Position numbers and translations under genes: made by a program
Source: Francisella uliginis
GTDB taxonomy: Bacteria; Pseudomonadota; Gammaproteobacteria; Francisellales; Francisellaceae
Assembly (NCBI RefSeq): GCF_001895265.1
Contig: NZ_CP016796.1
Coordinates: 434,001-498,000, forward strand
Direction: 5' to 3'
Length of the DNA stretch: 64,000 bases
Shown here: piece by piece, positions 52,759 to 62,420 of the stretch
How positions within the stretch are numbered: the stretch's first letter is position 1
How the letters are laid out: the number at the start of each line of letters is the position of its first letter
Notes under the pieces: generated by a model
The model's input: the letters and a program-made list of their open reading frames with translations, nothing else
Databases searched by the model: none
Told to the model about the DNA's origin: nothing

Positions 52759-53775
52759 ATGTATATATTATCTGGAGATATTGGTGGGACTAATACGAGA
52801 CTAGAGGTTTCTTTTTTAGAAAATGGCATAACTGAAAGTATAGCGGTAAGAAAATATAAAGGAGCTAACTATAATTGTTTATCAGCTATTATAGAGAAGT
52901 TTCTTTCAGAGGTTGATCTAACAGGTCAAATTGATTCGGCATGTTTAGCTGTTGCTGGCTTTGTATCAAATGGGGAAGTAGAAGTTACTAATTTGCCATG
53001 GATGGTTTCTGAACAGTATATATCAGAGAGTCTAGGTATAGATAAAAGCATGGTTAAAGTGATAAATGATTTTGAGGCGATAGGTTATGGAATTGAATCT
53101 CTTGATAGAGATAAGGATATTTTAACTATTCAAGAGGGTAAAAAGGATGAAGATACTCTTTGTGCTGTTATAGGGGCAGGTACAGGGCTTGGGATGTGCT
53201 TGGTTAGCTATGATAAGGATCATACCCCTAGAGTTTATAAGACTGAAGGCGGTCATGTTGATTTTTCTCCAGTTGATGATGAGCAAGTAGAATTATTCAA
53301 ATTTATGCGTAAAACTTTCCATAGAATTTCACCAGAGAGGTTCTGTAGTGGTTATGGTATTTATAATATCTACAAGTATGTAGTACGTAATCCATTATAT
53401 GATCAACCTGAATGCATGACTTTAAGAAGAGAGTTGTTTAGTGTTTCAGATTCAGACAAAGCAGCTGTTATTGTTAAATATGCTATCGAACATAGAGAAC
53501 CATCTGCGCTAAGAACAATAGATATATTTTTAAGTATTTATGGTTCTGTAGCTGGGAACTTGGCTCTTACAAGTTTACCATTTAGAGGCCTATATATTGC
53601 TGGAGGTATAGCCCCTAGACTTATTAAGCAGATCAAGGAAAGTAAATTTCTCGAGAAGTTTAGAGATAAAGGAAGAATGTCTAATATGATGAAAGATTTC
53701 CCGATCCATATAATAACTAATACTGATGTTGGGTTAGTTGGTGCGCGCACTTATGCAGCAGGTCTAGTAAAATAA
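52759..53775 (+). CDS. glk: Glucokinase
   Basis: 338-aa hexokinase-like ASKHA kinase of the bacterial Glk type. The phosphate-1 loop is GDIGGTNTRLE, the catalytic Asp is in VINDFEAIGYG, the phosphate-2 loop is GAGTGLGM and the substrate Glu is in TEGGHVDFSP. The adenosine motif is LYIAGGIAPRL. It is monocistronic, with GGGAG 10 bases before the ATG, and convergent with the next small membrane protein gene. Confidence 0.95.
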   Translation: MYILSGDIGGTNTRLEVSFLENGITESIAVRKYKGANYNCLSAIIEKFLSEVDLTGQIDSACLAVAGFVSNGEVEVTNLPWMVSEQYISESLGIDKSMVKVINDFEAIGYGIESLDRDKDILTIQEGKKDEDTLCAVIGAGTGLGMCLVSYDKDHTPRVYKTEGGHVDFSPVDDEQVELFKFMRKTFHRISPERFCSGYGIYNIYKYVVRNPLYDQPECMTLRRELFSVSDSDKAAVIVKYAIEHREPSALRTIDIFLSIYGSVAGNLALTSLPFRGLYIAGGIAPRLIKQIKESKFLEKFRDKGRMSNMMKDFPIHIITNTDVGLVGARTYAAGLVK

Positions 53776-53782
53776 GCTTAGA

Positions 53783-54055
53783 TCAGTTTTTAGTAGTTTT
53801 TTCTCTTTTTTTCTCCTTTAGGTATTTAGATACTTTTATTGCGACAAGACACAATAAGTATGCTCCTCCAAATACAGCTATAGCAATATAAAAAAACATA
53901 AAAACTATAAAAATACCTACCATTATAGCTAATTCTGCTATGCTAAAAATAGCTAATATAAATACTAAAGAGGCACAACCTAAAAGACCTTTATATGAAC
54001 AGGCTGATTTTTTAGAGATGGTGGCACTATTTATTTCAGAGTTATTTTCGCTCAT
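53783..54055 (-). CDS. Small membrane protein
   Basis: 90 aa with two strongly hydrophobic segments (about 27-48 and 50-75), a Ser/Asn-rich N-terminus with two Cys, and a Lys-rich tail KYLKEKKREKTTKN. I recognise no domain; the two-helix layout with a basic end is typical of small inner-membrane proteins. It lies downstream of the YciB gene on the same strand (72 bases apart). Confidence 0.72.
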   Translation of the reverse strand: MSENNSEINSATISKKSACSYKGLLGCASLVFILAIFSIAELAIMVGIFIVFMFFYIAIAVFGGAYLLCLVAIKVSKYLKEKKREKTTKN

Positions 54056-54127
54056 TTGTCTAAACTTTTATTATTGTGTTGTTATTATACATTTGTAAAA
54101 GAATTCTTTGCAAACTAAAAATTAAAA

Positions 54128-54649
54128 TTATCTTTTAATATGTTTAGATAGGTAAAGTGATTGTATAATTAAAAAGACAAATGTTATACCTAATAATCCA
54201 AAGAGCTTAAAGTTCATCCAGATATTTGTAGAAAAAAAGTATGCTACGAATAAGTTTAAAGTGCCAAGAACTGTAAAATAAGCTCCCCACATATTGTTAA
54301 TTTCTTTCCACTTGTGTTCTTTAAGATCAATAGTGTCTTTAAGGATCTTTTGCATAGGTGTTTCTTTCATGGTGTAAGTAGTTATTATTAGGCCAACTCC
54401 CATTAGCCAGTTAATAATACTTACTTTCCATTTTATGAATTCCTCATTATGAAAATATAATGTTGCACTTCCAAATATTACAACAAGTATTGCAATAATG
54501 ATCTGTGCTTTAGCTACTTTACGGTGGGCAATATATTCCCAAACAACCTGAGCTAATGTTACTATAATGAGTGCTGCAGTAGCAAAAAATATATCATAGA
54601 CTTTATAAACGGTAAAAAAAACGATTGCTGGAAGCAAATCATTAATCAT
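54128..54649 (-). CDS. yciB: Intracellular septation protein A family (YciB)
   Basis: About 173 aa with five to six membrane helices. Start chosen at the second ATG (54649; MINDLLPAIVFFTVYK), which matches the family N-terminus; ATG 54658 would add three residues. YciB members help envelope synthesis and septation in enterobacteria and Shigella. Conserved parts include the FFTVYKVYDIFFATA region, IINWLMGVG, and NNMWGAYFTVLGTLNLFVAY. It is divergent from the YciO-type gene. Confidence 0.9.
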   Translation of the reverse strand: MINDLLPAIVFFTVYKVYDIFFATAALIIVTLAQVVWEYIAHRKVAKAQIIIAILVVIFGSATLYFHNEEFIKWKVSIINWLMGVGLIITTYTMKETPMQKILKDTIDLKEHKWKEINNMWGAYFTVLGTLNLFVAYFFSTNIWMNFKLFGLLGITFVFLIIQSLYLSKHIKR

Positions 54650-54717
54650 TTTATTCATTTTTATTAACGGTAAGTATTGTATAATGTCCTAGAAGTATAA
54701 CGCTTGTTTTAAAGATT

Positions 54718-55332
54718 ATGAAGAGATTAATAGAATTATATAGTTATGGTAATAATGATTTAGAGCTAAAAGACATAGAAAATATATTAGAAAATGATGG
54801 GGTTATAGCTATTCCTACAGACTCTGGCTATGCTTTGGCTTGTAAGATGAAGTCAAAAAAAGGGATTAATAAAATTATAAAAATAAGGGATTTAGACAAT
54901 AGTCATAATTTTACACTTTCGTGTAAGGATTTATCTGAAATATCTGAATATGCAAAAGTTGATAATAATGCTTATAGGTTGTTAAAAAGATATACACCCG
55001 GCCCATATACATTTATTTTAAATGCTACAAAAAAAGTTTCATCATTACTTGTGACTAAGTCAAAGAATACTGTGGGAATAAGAGTTAGTGAGCATTATGT
55101 GCCACAAGCGATCTCAGCTGAGATTGGCGAGCCTTTAGTTATCAGTACTTTTATTCTTCCAGGCCAAGAATATGCAGTTACTGATTGTTCTGAAGTTGAT
55201 GATCAAGTTATGAATAATATTGATGCAGTTGTAGAATCTGACTACTGTGGTTATGAATCAACAACTGTTGTAGAGATGCTAGAGTTACCATATCAGATTT
55301 TGAGACAAGGTGCTGGTGATATAGATCTTTAA
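54718..55332 (+). CDS. YciO/Sua5/YrdC family protein
   Basis: 204-aa Sua5-YciO-YrdC domain protein. The motifs are GVIAIPTDSGYALAC, then KIIKIRDLDNSHNFTLSC and TPGPYTFILNATKKV; in TsaC these regions bind ATP and the carbamoyl-threonine intermediate. The segment order fits YciO more than the tRNA-modifying TsaC. It starts a run of three close genes (2-14 bases apart) with DUF523 and YigZ. Confidence 0.88.
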   Translation: MKRLIELYSYGNNDLELKDIENILENDGVIAIPTDSGYALACKMKSKKGINKIIKIRDLDNSHNFTLSCKDLSEISEYAKVDNNAYRLLKRYTPGPYTFILNATKKVSSLLVTKSKNTVGIRVSEHYVPQAISAEIGEPLVISTFILPGQEYAVTDCSEVDDQVMNNIDAVVESDYCGYESTTVVEMLELPYQILRQGAGDIDL

Positions 55333-55334
55333 TT

Positions 55335-55829
55335 ATGCATAAGATATTAGTAAGTAGTTGTCTGTTAGGTTGTAAAGTTAGATATGATGGTGATAGTAAC
55401 TTAGTTACAGATGAGGTTTTTAAGTCTTGGAGGGATGAAGGGCGGTTGGTATCTGTATGTCCTGAGACTGCCGGTGGATTGCCTATTCCTAGATCTGCCT
55501 GTGAGATTGTCGGTGGTGATGGTAGGACAGTTTTGGTATATAAAGCTAAAGTTTTATCTAAAATAGGCGAGGACTTTTCTGCTGAATATATAAAGGGTGC
55601 AGAAGCGGTCTTAGAATTAGTTAAAAAACACTCTATCAAAATTGCTGTTTTAAAGAAAAATAGCCCATCCTGTGGTAATCAACAAATATATGACGGAACT
55701 TTTAGTAATAATAAAATGGATGGTTATGGAGTCACTGCAAGCTTACTGATGCAAAATGATGTTAAAGTATTTAATGAGGATCAGTTATTACAAGCAAGTC
55801 AATTCTTAGAAGAGTTAAAAAGAAGATAG
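55335..55829 (+). CDS. DUF523 family protein
   Basis: 164-aa protein of the DUF523/YbbK family. The segments ILVSSCLLGCKVRYDG, SVCPETAGGLPIPR and LKKNSPSCG hold the conserved Cys residues, suggesting a metal or iron-sulfur site. Its molecular role is not known. It starts 3 bases after the YciO-type gene. Confidence 0.9.
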   Translation: MHKILVSSCLLGCKVRYDGDSNLVTDEVFKSWRDEGRLVSVCPETAGGLPIPRSACEIVGGDGRTVLVYKAKVLSKIGEDFSAEYIKGAEAVLELVKKHSIKIAVLKKNSPSCGNQQIYDGTFSNNKMDGYGVTASLLMQNDVKVFNEDQLLQASQFLEELKRR

Positions 55830-55843
55830 TAATTGTAAAAAAT

Positions 55844-56455
55844 ATGAATGCTTATAAAACAATATCAAAGGATATAAATACTGAAATTGAGCCTATAAAA
55901 AAGTCGCGTTTTATTGCTTATGCCTTTCATATTGAGAATGAGCAAGAAGCCTTAGATAGTATTACTAATATTAAAGAAAAACATAGTGATGCTAATCATC
56001 ATTGCTGGGCTTATGCACTTATTAAAGATAATAAGTTTAGATTTAGTGATGATGGAGAACCAAGTGGCTCAGCTGGTAAGCCAATACTATCGCATATTCA
56101 GGGTAATGGCTTGTTAAATACATTAGTTGTTGTAGTGCGATATTTTGGAGGGACTAAACTTGGTGTTGGAGGGCTAATAAGAGCATATGGACATGCAGCT
56201 AAAGAAGTGCTTGAATCAGCAAGTATTATAGCTGTAGAGCCTAATTGTTCTATCCAAGTAATATACAGATATAATGAAACAGCTAGTATTGATATCGTTT
56301 TAAAGCATTTTAATGCTAATATATTAAGTCAAGAATATTCTGAAATGATTCAACTGGTTGTTGAAATTAGCGCTTCAGATAAGCTAAGTTTCTTAGAAGA
56401 ACTTAAAAGTGTAACTAAAGGCAGAGTTGAATTTAAAGTTTTTGAGAAAGATTGA
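55844..56455 (+). CDS. yigZ: YigZ/IMPACT family protein
   Basis: 203-aa member of the UPF0029/IMPACT family. The N-terminal domain has KKSRFIAYAFHI, DANHHCWAYAL, DDGEPSGSAGKPIL and VVVRYFGGTKLGVGGLIRAYG; the C-terminal ferredoxin-like domain is shorter. The biochemical function is unsettled; eukaryotic relatives bind translation regulators. It is the third gene of the YciO-DUF523-YigZ run. Confidence 0.93.
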   Translation: MNAYKTISKDINTEIEPIKKSRFIAYAFHIENEQEALDSITNIKEKHSDANHHCWAYALIKDNKFRFSDDGEPSGSAGKPILSHIQGNGLLNTLVVVVRYFGGTKLGVGGLIRAYGHAAKEVLESASIIAVEPNCSIQVIYRYNETASIDIVLKHFNANILSQEYSEMIQLVVEISASDKLSFLEELKSVTKGRVEFKVFEKD

Positions 56456-56459
56456 TTTG

Positions 56460-57665
56460 TTATACAACTCTTCGATTACGAATAAGCATGTAAATAACTG
56501 ATCCAAATAAACAAATTACTCCACTAAAGATAAATACAACAAAAAAGTTGTTATTTGTAGCTTGAAGTATAGCACCTGTAATTAGTGGAGCTAGTCCAGC
56601 GCCAACAAAATTGGCAAAATTTTGTGCTCCACCTATTGTACCTACTAAGTGACTGGGAGATATATCTGCTACAAGAGCCCAAGTCGGTGAAACTCTAAGG
56701 CCTAGGCAAAATATTGTTATGCCAATAACAACAACGATTAAAAATATATTCTGTATATATGGTAAAGCGAGTATTGCTATCGATGCAATTAAACAGCCAC
56801 TTATTATTGGAGTTAGACGCGAAGATACGGCAGTAAAGTTACGTTTAATCATAAAATCAGAAATTATTCCACCAAGCATGACAGATGCTACACCAGAAAT
56901 AAACGAGGCAGATGTTGCAATACTCATTTCAGATAAGCTTAAACCTTTTACTTTAATAAAGTAATAAGGTAGCCATGTTAAAAATAGCCAGTAAGCATAT
57001 GATGAGCAGAGATTTCCTATACATAAAAAGATAACGTTTTTATTCTTTAGGGCTTTTTTAAAAGATACTTGCTGTGTTTTACTTACGGAACGAGGCTCTT
57101 TTAGTAGCCCTTTTTTTTGCAAACGTTGCCAGAATGCAGCAGCTATTAATCCTACAACTCCAAGTAAGATAAACATTCCACGCCAACTGATTAGTATCAT
57201 AAGTGCAACCAGAACTAATGGAGCTAGGATGTTTGCAAGTCTTGGACCTAAAGATACAATTGATGATATAAGTCCGCGTTGTGAGGTTGGGAAGTTTTGT
57301 TGGATTATTTTTGTGGCAACTATAAAAAAAGGAGCCTCAGCAATCCCTAATAATAATCTTGTAAAAAGTATTGAGTAAAACCCAACAACTAAACCACCTA
57401 AGACACAAGCAGCTGACCATGCAACCATGCTTATTAGCATCACTTTATTTATACCAAGACGATCAACTAAGTAGCCAGCTGGTAAACTTGCTAGAGCATA
57501 TGGCCACATAAATGCAGAAAGTAGAATTCCCATTTCTGTAGGCTCAAAGTTAAAAGCACTTGCTATTTCAGTATTTGCAATACTTAGGGTTGAACGATCA
57601 AGATAGTTCAGTAATGCTAAAAAAAACATTAAGCTAACTATTATTACGTAATGAGATCTTTTCAT
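56460..57665 (-). CDS. MFS transporter, anion:cation symporter type
   Basis: 401-aa 12-helix major facilitator. The ACS signature LNYLDRSTLSIA is in helix 1; the loop 2-3 motif is GYLVDRLGINKVM and the helix 4 region is GIAEAPFF. This group imports organic anions such as hexuronates, glucarate and phthalate; the substrate here is unknown. It ends 5 bases from the convergent yigZ stop and is divergent from the following secreted protein. Confidence 0.9.
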   Translation of the reverse strand: MKRSHYVIIVSLMFFLALLNYLDRSTLSIANTEIASAFNFEPTEMGILLSAFMWPYALASLPAGYLVDRLGINKVMLISMVAWSAACVLGGLVVGFYSILFTRLLLGIAEAPFFIVATKIIQQNFPTSQRGLISSIVSLGPRLANILAPLVLVALMILISWRGMFILLGVVGLIAAAFWQRLQKKGLLKEPRSVSKTQQVSFKKALKNKNVIFLCIGNLCSSYAYWLFLTWLPYYFIKVKGLSLSEMSIATSASFISGVASVMLGGIISDFMIKRNFTAVSSRLTPIISGCLIASIAILALPYIQNIFLIVVVIGITIFCLGLRVSPTWALVADISPSHLVGTIGGAQNFANFVGAGLAPLITGAILQATNNNFFVVFIFSGVICLFGSVIYMLIRNRRVV

Positions 57666-57747
57666 TAAAAATATATTGAATGCATTTTGTTATTGATTGT
57701 AATCATTTATATTATAAAGTTAAACAATTTAGTGAAATTAAATGTAA

Positions 57748-58680
57748 ATGAATATGAAAAAAGCCTTATCTATTATTATCCTTATACTTAGCATTAATGT
57801 GACTTTTGGTATTACTACACAGCAACAAGCTAATCTTGATAAATATTCAAAGCAAGTAATACCTTACTTAGAAAATAAATATCATAAGAAGTTTGTGCTT
57901 TATCGAGAGCAGATGTCACCTTCAAATAAAAAGCTTCCATATCAATTTGTAATACGTGATAGCAGTGGAATGCTCTTTACAAGCTTTTATGATATTCAGA
58001 GTAATGAGTTTGTCGATAGCTATCAGTCATATTATTTAGCGACTAAATTAGTTAATCAATACATTCAAAAAGCCAATTTGAGAGAGTATTTTACTGATAA
58101 AGCAATATTTGGACTGTATTCATCTAAAAATAGTAGTAAATTGATTTTTAGTAATGCTTATAAGAAAGACGACTTACAAATATTATTTAATGAAGCGAAG
58201 AATGACAAGGTTGGCTTTAAATTAATTGCAGCTGTTAATATGGAGTATTCACCACGAAATCTTTTATCTTTATTTAATCAGGTATCAAAGTTAAATAACT
58301 ATTTAGCTAAAAATAATGTAAAGGGTATTGATATTGATATTGCTGTTTTTGATATTCCTGGAAAGATTTTTAATAACTCAATTATTACTAATAATATTGG
58401 TTACTCTTATTATTTTCTTAGAAGCTTTGGGGCAAGACCGTATGATATGCTATTAAAAAAACATGACTTTAATAAAGAAATAGCTAAACAATTAAATAAA
58501 AGTAGAAAAGGAGAATTAGTTTCAATAGTTGGTTTTGGGAAATCTCAAGACTTCTCATCACCAATGAAAGTTGCTAACTACTATTATCAAGGGTTAGCAT
58601 CACTTTCAAAAAAAGATAATAAGGATTTCTTAGCTTCTAATTTTTATAAACAGATGGAAAAAATTTCCTTAAAGAATTGA
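57748..58680 (+). CDS. Secreted protein of unknown function
   Basis: 310-aa protein with a signal peptide (MNMKKALSIIILILSINVTFG). The mature part is Lys-, Asn-, Tyr- and Phe-rich, with segments YLENKYHKKFVLY, KGIDIDIAVFDIPGK and RSFGARPYDMLLKKHDF. I recognise no domain and no lipobox. It stands alone between a divergent transporter and the convergent metG. It may be a Francisella-specific periplasmic protein. Confidence 0.78.
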   Translation: MNMKKALSIIILILSINVTFGITTQQQANLDKYSKQVIPYLENKYHKKFVLYREQMSPSNKKLPYQFVIRDSSGMLFTSFYDIQSNEFVDSYQSYYLATKLVNQYIQKANLREYFTDKAIFGLYSSKNSSKLIFSNAYKKDDLQILFNEAKNDKVGFKLIAAVNMEYSPRNLLSLFNQVSKLNNYLAKNNVKGIDIDIAVFDIPGKIFNNSIITNNIGYSYYFLRSFGARPYDMLLKKHDFNKEIAKQLNKSRKGELVSIVGFGKSQDFSSPMKVANYYYQGLASLSKKDNKDFLASNFYKQMEKISLKN

Positions 58681-58693
58681 TTTGTATAGGGTG

Positions 58694-60718
58694 TTACTTA
58701 ACGCGCATACCAGGTTGAGCACCATCATGAGGTTCTAATATGTATATTCCTTTGCCATCTCCCGCAGCAAGTACCATACCTTCAGAAATACCAAATTTCA
58801 TTTTTCTAGGTGCTAAGTTAGCAACCATAACTGTATGTTTGCCAACAAGCTCTTCAGGGTTATATGCTGATTTAATACCAGCAAAAACTTGTTTTCTAAC
58901 ACCACCTAAATCTAATATTAGCTTAAGTAATTTATCAGCACCTTCAACATGTGACGCTTCAGCAATCTTAGCTACGCGTAGGTCTACTTTCATAAAATCA
59001 TCAAAACTACATTCATCAGCGATATCAAGTTTAGACTCTTCTTTTTTTGGTTGTTCAGTTTGCTCTTTTTCTAGCATTTTCTTTGTATCCTCTACGATTT
59101 TGTCAACTTTCTCTTTTTCTATGCGAGTAGCAAGAGGTTTAAATTTATTTATCTTATGGTTTCTTAAAAATATTGGAGCTTCATCCCAGTTAGATATTTC
59201 TATATTTAAGAAATTCTCAGCTTTAGTAACAATACTTGGAATAATTGGTTTAAGATATGAAACTAAAACCTTAAACATGTTTATACCTTGTGAACATACT
59301 TGATGGACTTTTTGCTCTTGTCCTTCTTCTTTAGCAAGTTGCCAAGGCTTATGATGATCAATAAACTGGTTTGCTTTATCAGCTAACGACATTATAAGTC
59401 TTACAGCATTTGCAAATTCTCTTTTTTCAAAAGCCTGAGTTATAGTGCTATGATTTTCAGCAAATTCCTTTTCTAGCTCTTTATCAAAAACTTCATCAGC
59501 TAAAGTCGCATCAAATTTTTTATAAACAAATCCAGCACAACGGCTAGCAATATTTACTACCTTCCCAACAATATCAGAGTTTGATTTGGTAACAAATTCT
59601 TCTAGATTTAAGTCTATATCATCTATACGAGATGTTAGTCTTGATGCGAAGTAATATCTTAAATAACTAGGCTCAAGAGTATCCAAATATGTTCTAGCTT
59701 GGATGAAAGTTCCACGAGATTTAGACATTTTTTTACCATTTACGGTTAAAAAGCCATTAGCAAATACACTTGTAGGTGTCTTGTAACCTGTAGAAGTTAG
59801 AATTGCTGGCCAAAATAATGCGTGGAAATAGATAATATCTTTACCAATAAAGTGATAAAGTTCACTTTCGTTAGAGTTCTCACCCCAATATTGATCAAAA
59901 TCAACATCATTTTTGCTACAAAAATCTTTAAAGCTAGCAATATAACCCATAGGAGCATCTAGCCAAACATAGAAGAATTTTTGCTCGTTAGTTCCTGGTA
60001 TTGCAAAACCAAAGTATGGGGCATCACGAGAAATATCCCAACTTTGTAAACCTTGGTCAAACCATTCGGCTAACTTATTTGCAACTTCTGGCTGTAAGTT
60101 TTTGTTAGATTTTATCCAGTCTTCTATATCTGTTGCTAATGCTGGTAGATCAAAGAAAAAATGTTCTGAATTTTTTTGTATAGGAGCTTTGCCAGAGACA
60201 ACTGATTTTGGATCTATCAATTCAGTTGGATCATAAGTAGCACCACAAACTTCACAACTATCGCCATATTGATCTTCGGCTTTACATTTTGGGCATGTGC
60301 CTTTTACAAACCTATCAGGTAAGAACATTTTAGCCTCAGGGTCGTACGCCTGAGCTATTTCTTTTTTTGATATAAGCTTTTGTTGATCTAACTTGTTATA
60401 GATATCTTCAACAATTTCTTTGTTTAAAGAGTTATGTGTAGAGTGATAATTATCAAAAGCAACTTCAAAGTCAGCAAAATCTTTTTGGTGATTATTTGAG
60501 TATTTTTCTACTAATTCATCAGGAGTTATACCAAGGTTTTTTGCTTTTAGCATAATTGGTGTGCCGTGAGTATCACTACCACAGACGAATATACACTTAT
60601 TTCCTTGTAGCTTTTGGAATCTAACCCAGATATCTGACTGTATATAGCCAAGCATATGGCCTAAGTGAAGATCTCCATTTGCATAAGGAAGGGCATTGGT
60701 AACTAGAATCTTTCGCAT
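58694..60718 (-). CDS. metG: Methionyl-tRNA synthetase
   Basis: 674-aa class Ia synthetase. The HIGH motif is HLGH in [14 protein letters not shown] and KMSKS is in [11 protein letters not shown]. The zinc knuckle has [18 protein letters not shown], and the C-terminal EMAP-like tRNA-binding domain is separated by a charged linker ([23 protein letters not shown]). Length is standard for the dimeric bacterial form. The downstream gene is convergent. Confidence 0.97.
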   Translation of the reverse strand: MRKILVTNALPYANGDLHLGHMLGYIQSDIWVRFQKLQGNKCIFVCGSDTHGTPIMLKAKNLGITPDELVEKYSNNHQKDFADFEVAFDNYHSTHNSLNKEIVEDIYNKLDQQKLISKKEIAQAYDPEAKMFLPDRFVKGTCPKCKAEDQYGDSCEVCGATYDPTELIDPKSVVSGKAPIQKNSEHFFFDLPALATDIEDWIKSNKNLQPEVANKLAEWFDQGLQSWDISRDAPYFGFAIPGTNEQKFFYVWLDAPMGYIASFKDFCSKNDVDFDQYWGENSNESELYHFIGKDIIYFHALFWPAILTSTGYKTPTSVFANGFLTVNGKKMSKSRGTFIQARTYLDTLEPSYLRYYFASRLTSRIDDIDLNLEEFVTKSNSDIVGKVVNIASRCAGFVYKKFDATLADEVFDKELEKEFAENHSTITQAFEKREFANAVRLIMSLADKANQFIDHHKPWQLAKEEGQEQKVHQVCSQGINMFKVLVSYLKPIIPSIVTKAENFLNIEISNWDEAPIFLRNHKINKFKPLATRIEKEKVDKIVEDTKKMLEKEQTEQPKKEESKLDIADECSFDDFMKVDLRVAKIAEASHVEGADKLLKLILDLGGVRKQVFAGIKSAYNPEELVGKHTVMVANLAPRKMKFGISEGMVLAAGDGKGIYILEPHDGAQPGMRVK

Positions 60719-60840
60719 ATTGATTAGATTTAATTAAGAAATTTTACGTTGATTTTAAATATTATAATGATTTTAAATTATTTTGCTTAGAAAATTTAGC
60801 TGAATAGTTTAATAATTGTTTTGAAAATTCTATATTACTC

Positions 60841-60868
60841 TTGACACTATATTTTATCTAGATATAAT
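60841..60868 (+). promoter_or_regulatory. Consensus sigma-70 promoter for the tRNA pair
   Basis: TTGACA (60841-60846) and TATAAT (60863-60868) are both perfect consensus hexamers with 16 bases between. The tRNA-Ser begins 18 bases after the -10 box, so the transcript would start only about 10 bases before it. It probably drives both tRNAs. Confidence 0.88.
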
Positions 60869-60886
60869 AGTTTCTCACATGGTTTA

Positions 60887-60978
60887 GGAGAGGTGGCCGA
60901 GTGGCTGAAGGCGCTCCCCTGCTAAGGGAGTATAGGCGTTAAACCCTATCGAGAGTTCGAATCTCTTCCTCTCCGCCA
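60887..60978 (+). tRNA. tRNA-Ser (GCT)
   Basis: 92-base class II tRNA with encoded CCA. The acceptor GGAGAGG pairs with CCTCTCC before G and CCA; the anticodon loop is CTGCTAA with anticodon GCT (codons AGY), and a long variable arm lies between the anticodon stem and GTTCGAATC in the T loop. It reads AGC and AGU serine codons. Confidence 0.97.
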
Positions 60979-61006
60979 TTAAAGTTTTCGATCTTTTTTT
61001 AAAATC

Positions 61007-61082
61007 GGGTGCATAGCTCAGCTGGGAGAGCATCGCCCTTACAAGGCGAGGGTCGGGGGTTCGAACCCCTCTGCACCCACCA
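61007..61082 (+). tRNA. tRNA-Val (TAC)
   Basis: 76-base tRNA with encoded CCA: acceptor GGGTGCA with TGCACCC, D loop AGCTGGGAGAG, anticodon loop CTTACAA (anticodon TAC) and T arm GGGGGTTCGAACCCC. It lies 28 bases after tRNA-Ser, in the same transcript. A short hairpin (ACCAC/GTGGT) overlaps its 3' end. Confidence 0.97.
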
Positions 61083-61194
61083 CTTTAGGTGGTTTAATCA
61101 AATCTAAATTTAATTCACCGGATATAGTTATTAAAAATCTTATATGATTTGATATACTAACTTTTGTGTTCAATTTTTATTAAATATCAGACTT

Positions 61195-61629
61195 ATGAGA
61201 AAAATATTATTATCGACTATTTTACTGACAACATCATTATCAGCTTTTGCAAGCACAGAAACAGCTATGAAAAATTGTATGAATGCATGGCAAAATAAAC
61301 AATACGTTGATGCTATAACTTATTGTAAACCTTTAGCAAATCCTACAGATCTTTATGCTGTTGGAGTTACAGCATTATCAAATATGAAAGTAGGTAATCT
61401 TGACGAAGGTTCCAAGTATGCAAAAATGTTCACAGATCATTATGATCCAAAAGCATCACATAGCGATAATGTTAAAAAAATAGCAGAAGCCTTATATACT
61501 CAGTATGGTGAAGAAAATGTTGAAGGTTTAATTTCTGATTCTGATAAAGAAAAAGGTAAACAAATGCTTGAAACTGCTAGCGAGATGGGCAGTTCTAAAG
61601 CTAAAAAACTATTGAGTATGTGGGGTTAA
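61195..61629 (+). CDS. Secreted helical-repeat protein
   Basis: 144-aa protein with signal peptide MRKILLSTILLTTSLSAFA, probably cleaved after AFA. The mature part has two or three helix-turn-helix units with Ala/Tyr positions (NAWQNKQYVDAITYCKPLA, DEGSKYAKMFTDHY, GKQMLETASEMGSSKAKKLL), which looks like Sel1 or TPR-type repeats. Two Cys (CMNAW and YCKP) may form a disulfide. It probably sits in the periplasm as an adaptor. It is 24 bases before ung. Confidence 0.75.
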   Translation: MRKILLSTILLTTSLSAFASTETAMKNCMNAWQNKQYVDAITYCKPLANPTDLYAVGVTALSNMKVGNLDEGSKYAKMFTDHYDPKASHSDNVKKIAEALYTQYGEENVEGLISDSDKEKGKQMLETASEMGSSKAKKLLSMWG

Positions 61630-61653
61630 AAAATATATTAAGAGGCGTTCATT

Positions 61654-62310
61654 ATGAGCTGGTCAGATATTCTTTCAGAAGAAAAACAAAAGCCTTATTT
61701 CAAGAAGATACTAGATTTTTTGGCTAATGAAACAAATAGTGGTAAAGTTATTTTTCCACTTAAAGAGAATATTTTTAATGCTTTTAAATATACTGAGTTA
61801 GATAATTTAAAAATAGTCATTTTAGGCCAGGATCCTTACCATAACTATAATCAAGCACATGGGTTAGCTTTTTCTGTACAAAATGGAGTCGATGTACCGC
61901 CATCTTTACGCAATATGTATAAAGAGCTTTCAAACAGTGTAGAAGGATTTGAGACTCCTGATCATGGATGTCTGACAAAATGGGCAGAACAAGGTGTTTT
62001 TCTTTTAAATACAACCCTTACTGTAGAGGCACATAAAGCGAACTCTCATAAAGATATTGGTTGGCAAATATTTACAGATACAGTTATTGAGAAAATTTCA
62101 CGGCATAAAGAGCATGTTGTTTTTATGTTATGGGGGTCTCATGCACGTAAGAAAAAAAATCTTATAGATAGTTCAAAGCATTTAATTTTAGAGTCAACAC
62201 ATCCATCACCATTATCAGCCCATAGAGGTTTCTTAGGCTGTAATCATTTTAAAATGGCTAATGAATATCTTAATAGTATTGGAAAGCCAATGATAGATTG
62301 GAACCTTTGA
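61654..62310 (+). CDS. ung: Uracil-DNA glycosylase
   Basis: 218-aa family 1 UDG removing uracil from DNA. The water-activating loop is GQDPYHNYNQAHGLAFSV (Asp64-type position), the Pro-rich loop VPPSLRNMYKEL is next, and the Leu intercalation loop is HPSPLSAHRGF with the catalytic His. Its start has a GAGGCG site upstream. The final segment GKPMIDWNL is also typical. Confidence 0.97.
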   Translation: MSWSDILSEEKQKPYFKKILDFLANETNSGKVIFPLKENIFNAFKYTELDNLKIVILGQDPYHNYNQAHGLAFSVQNGVDVPPSLRNMYKELSNSVEGFETPDHGCLTKWAEQGVFLLNTTLTVEAHKANSHKDIGWQIFTDTVIEKISRHKEHVVFMLWGSHARKKKNLIDSSKHLILESTHPSPLSAHRGFLGCNHFKMANEYLNSIGKPMIDWNL

Positions 62311-62420
62311 TAGTTACATCTATTTTGATGATTTTAATCAAAGTGTTAAAGAGTGCTTTTTTCTATTCGATATGCTAGAATATCGACTATATGTTTTATC
62401 TTTATTAAAAGCGGTAAGTA

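Noticed and set aside
58740-59303. 187-codon open frame opposite metG
   Set aside because: It is a shadow of the metG reading frame on the other strand, with a Ser-rich composition typical of antisense frames.
61079-61095. Hairpin after tRNA-Val as a terminator
   Set aside because: The stem is only 5 base pairs, overlaps the mature CCA end, and is followed by just a few T bases.
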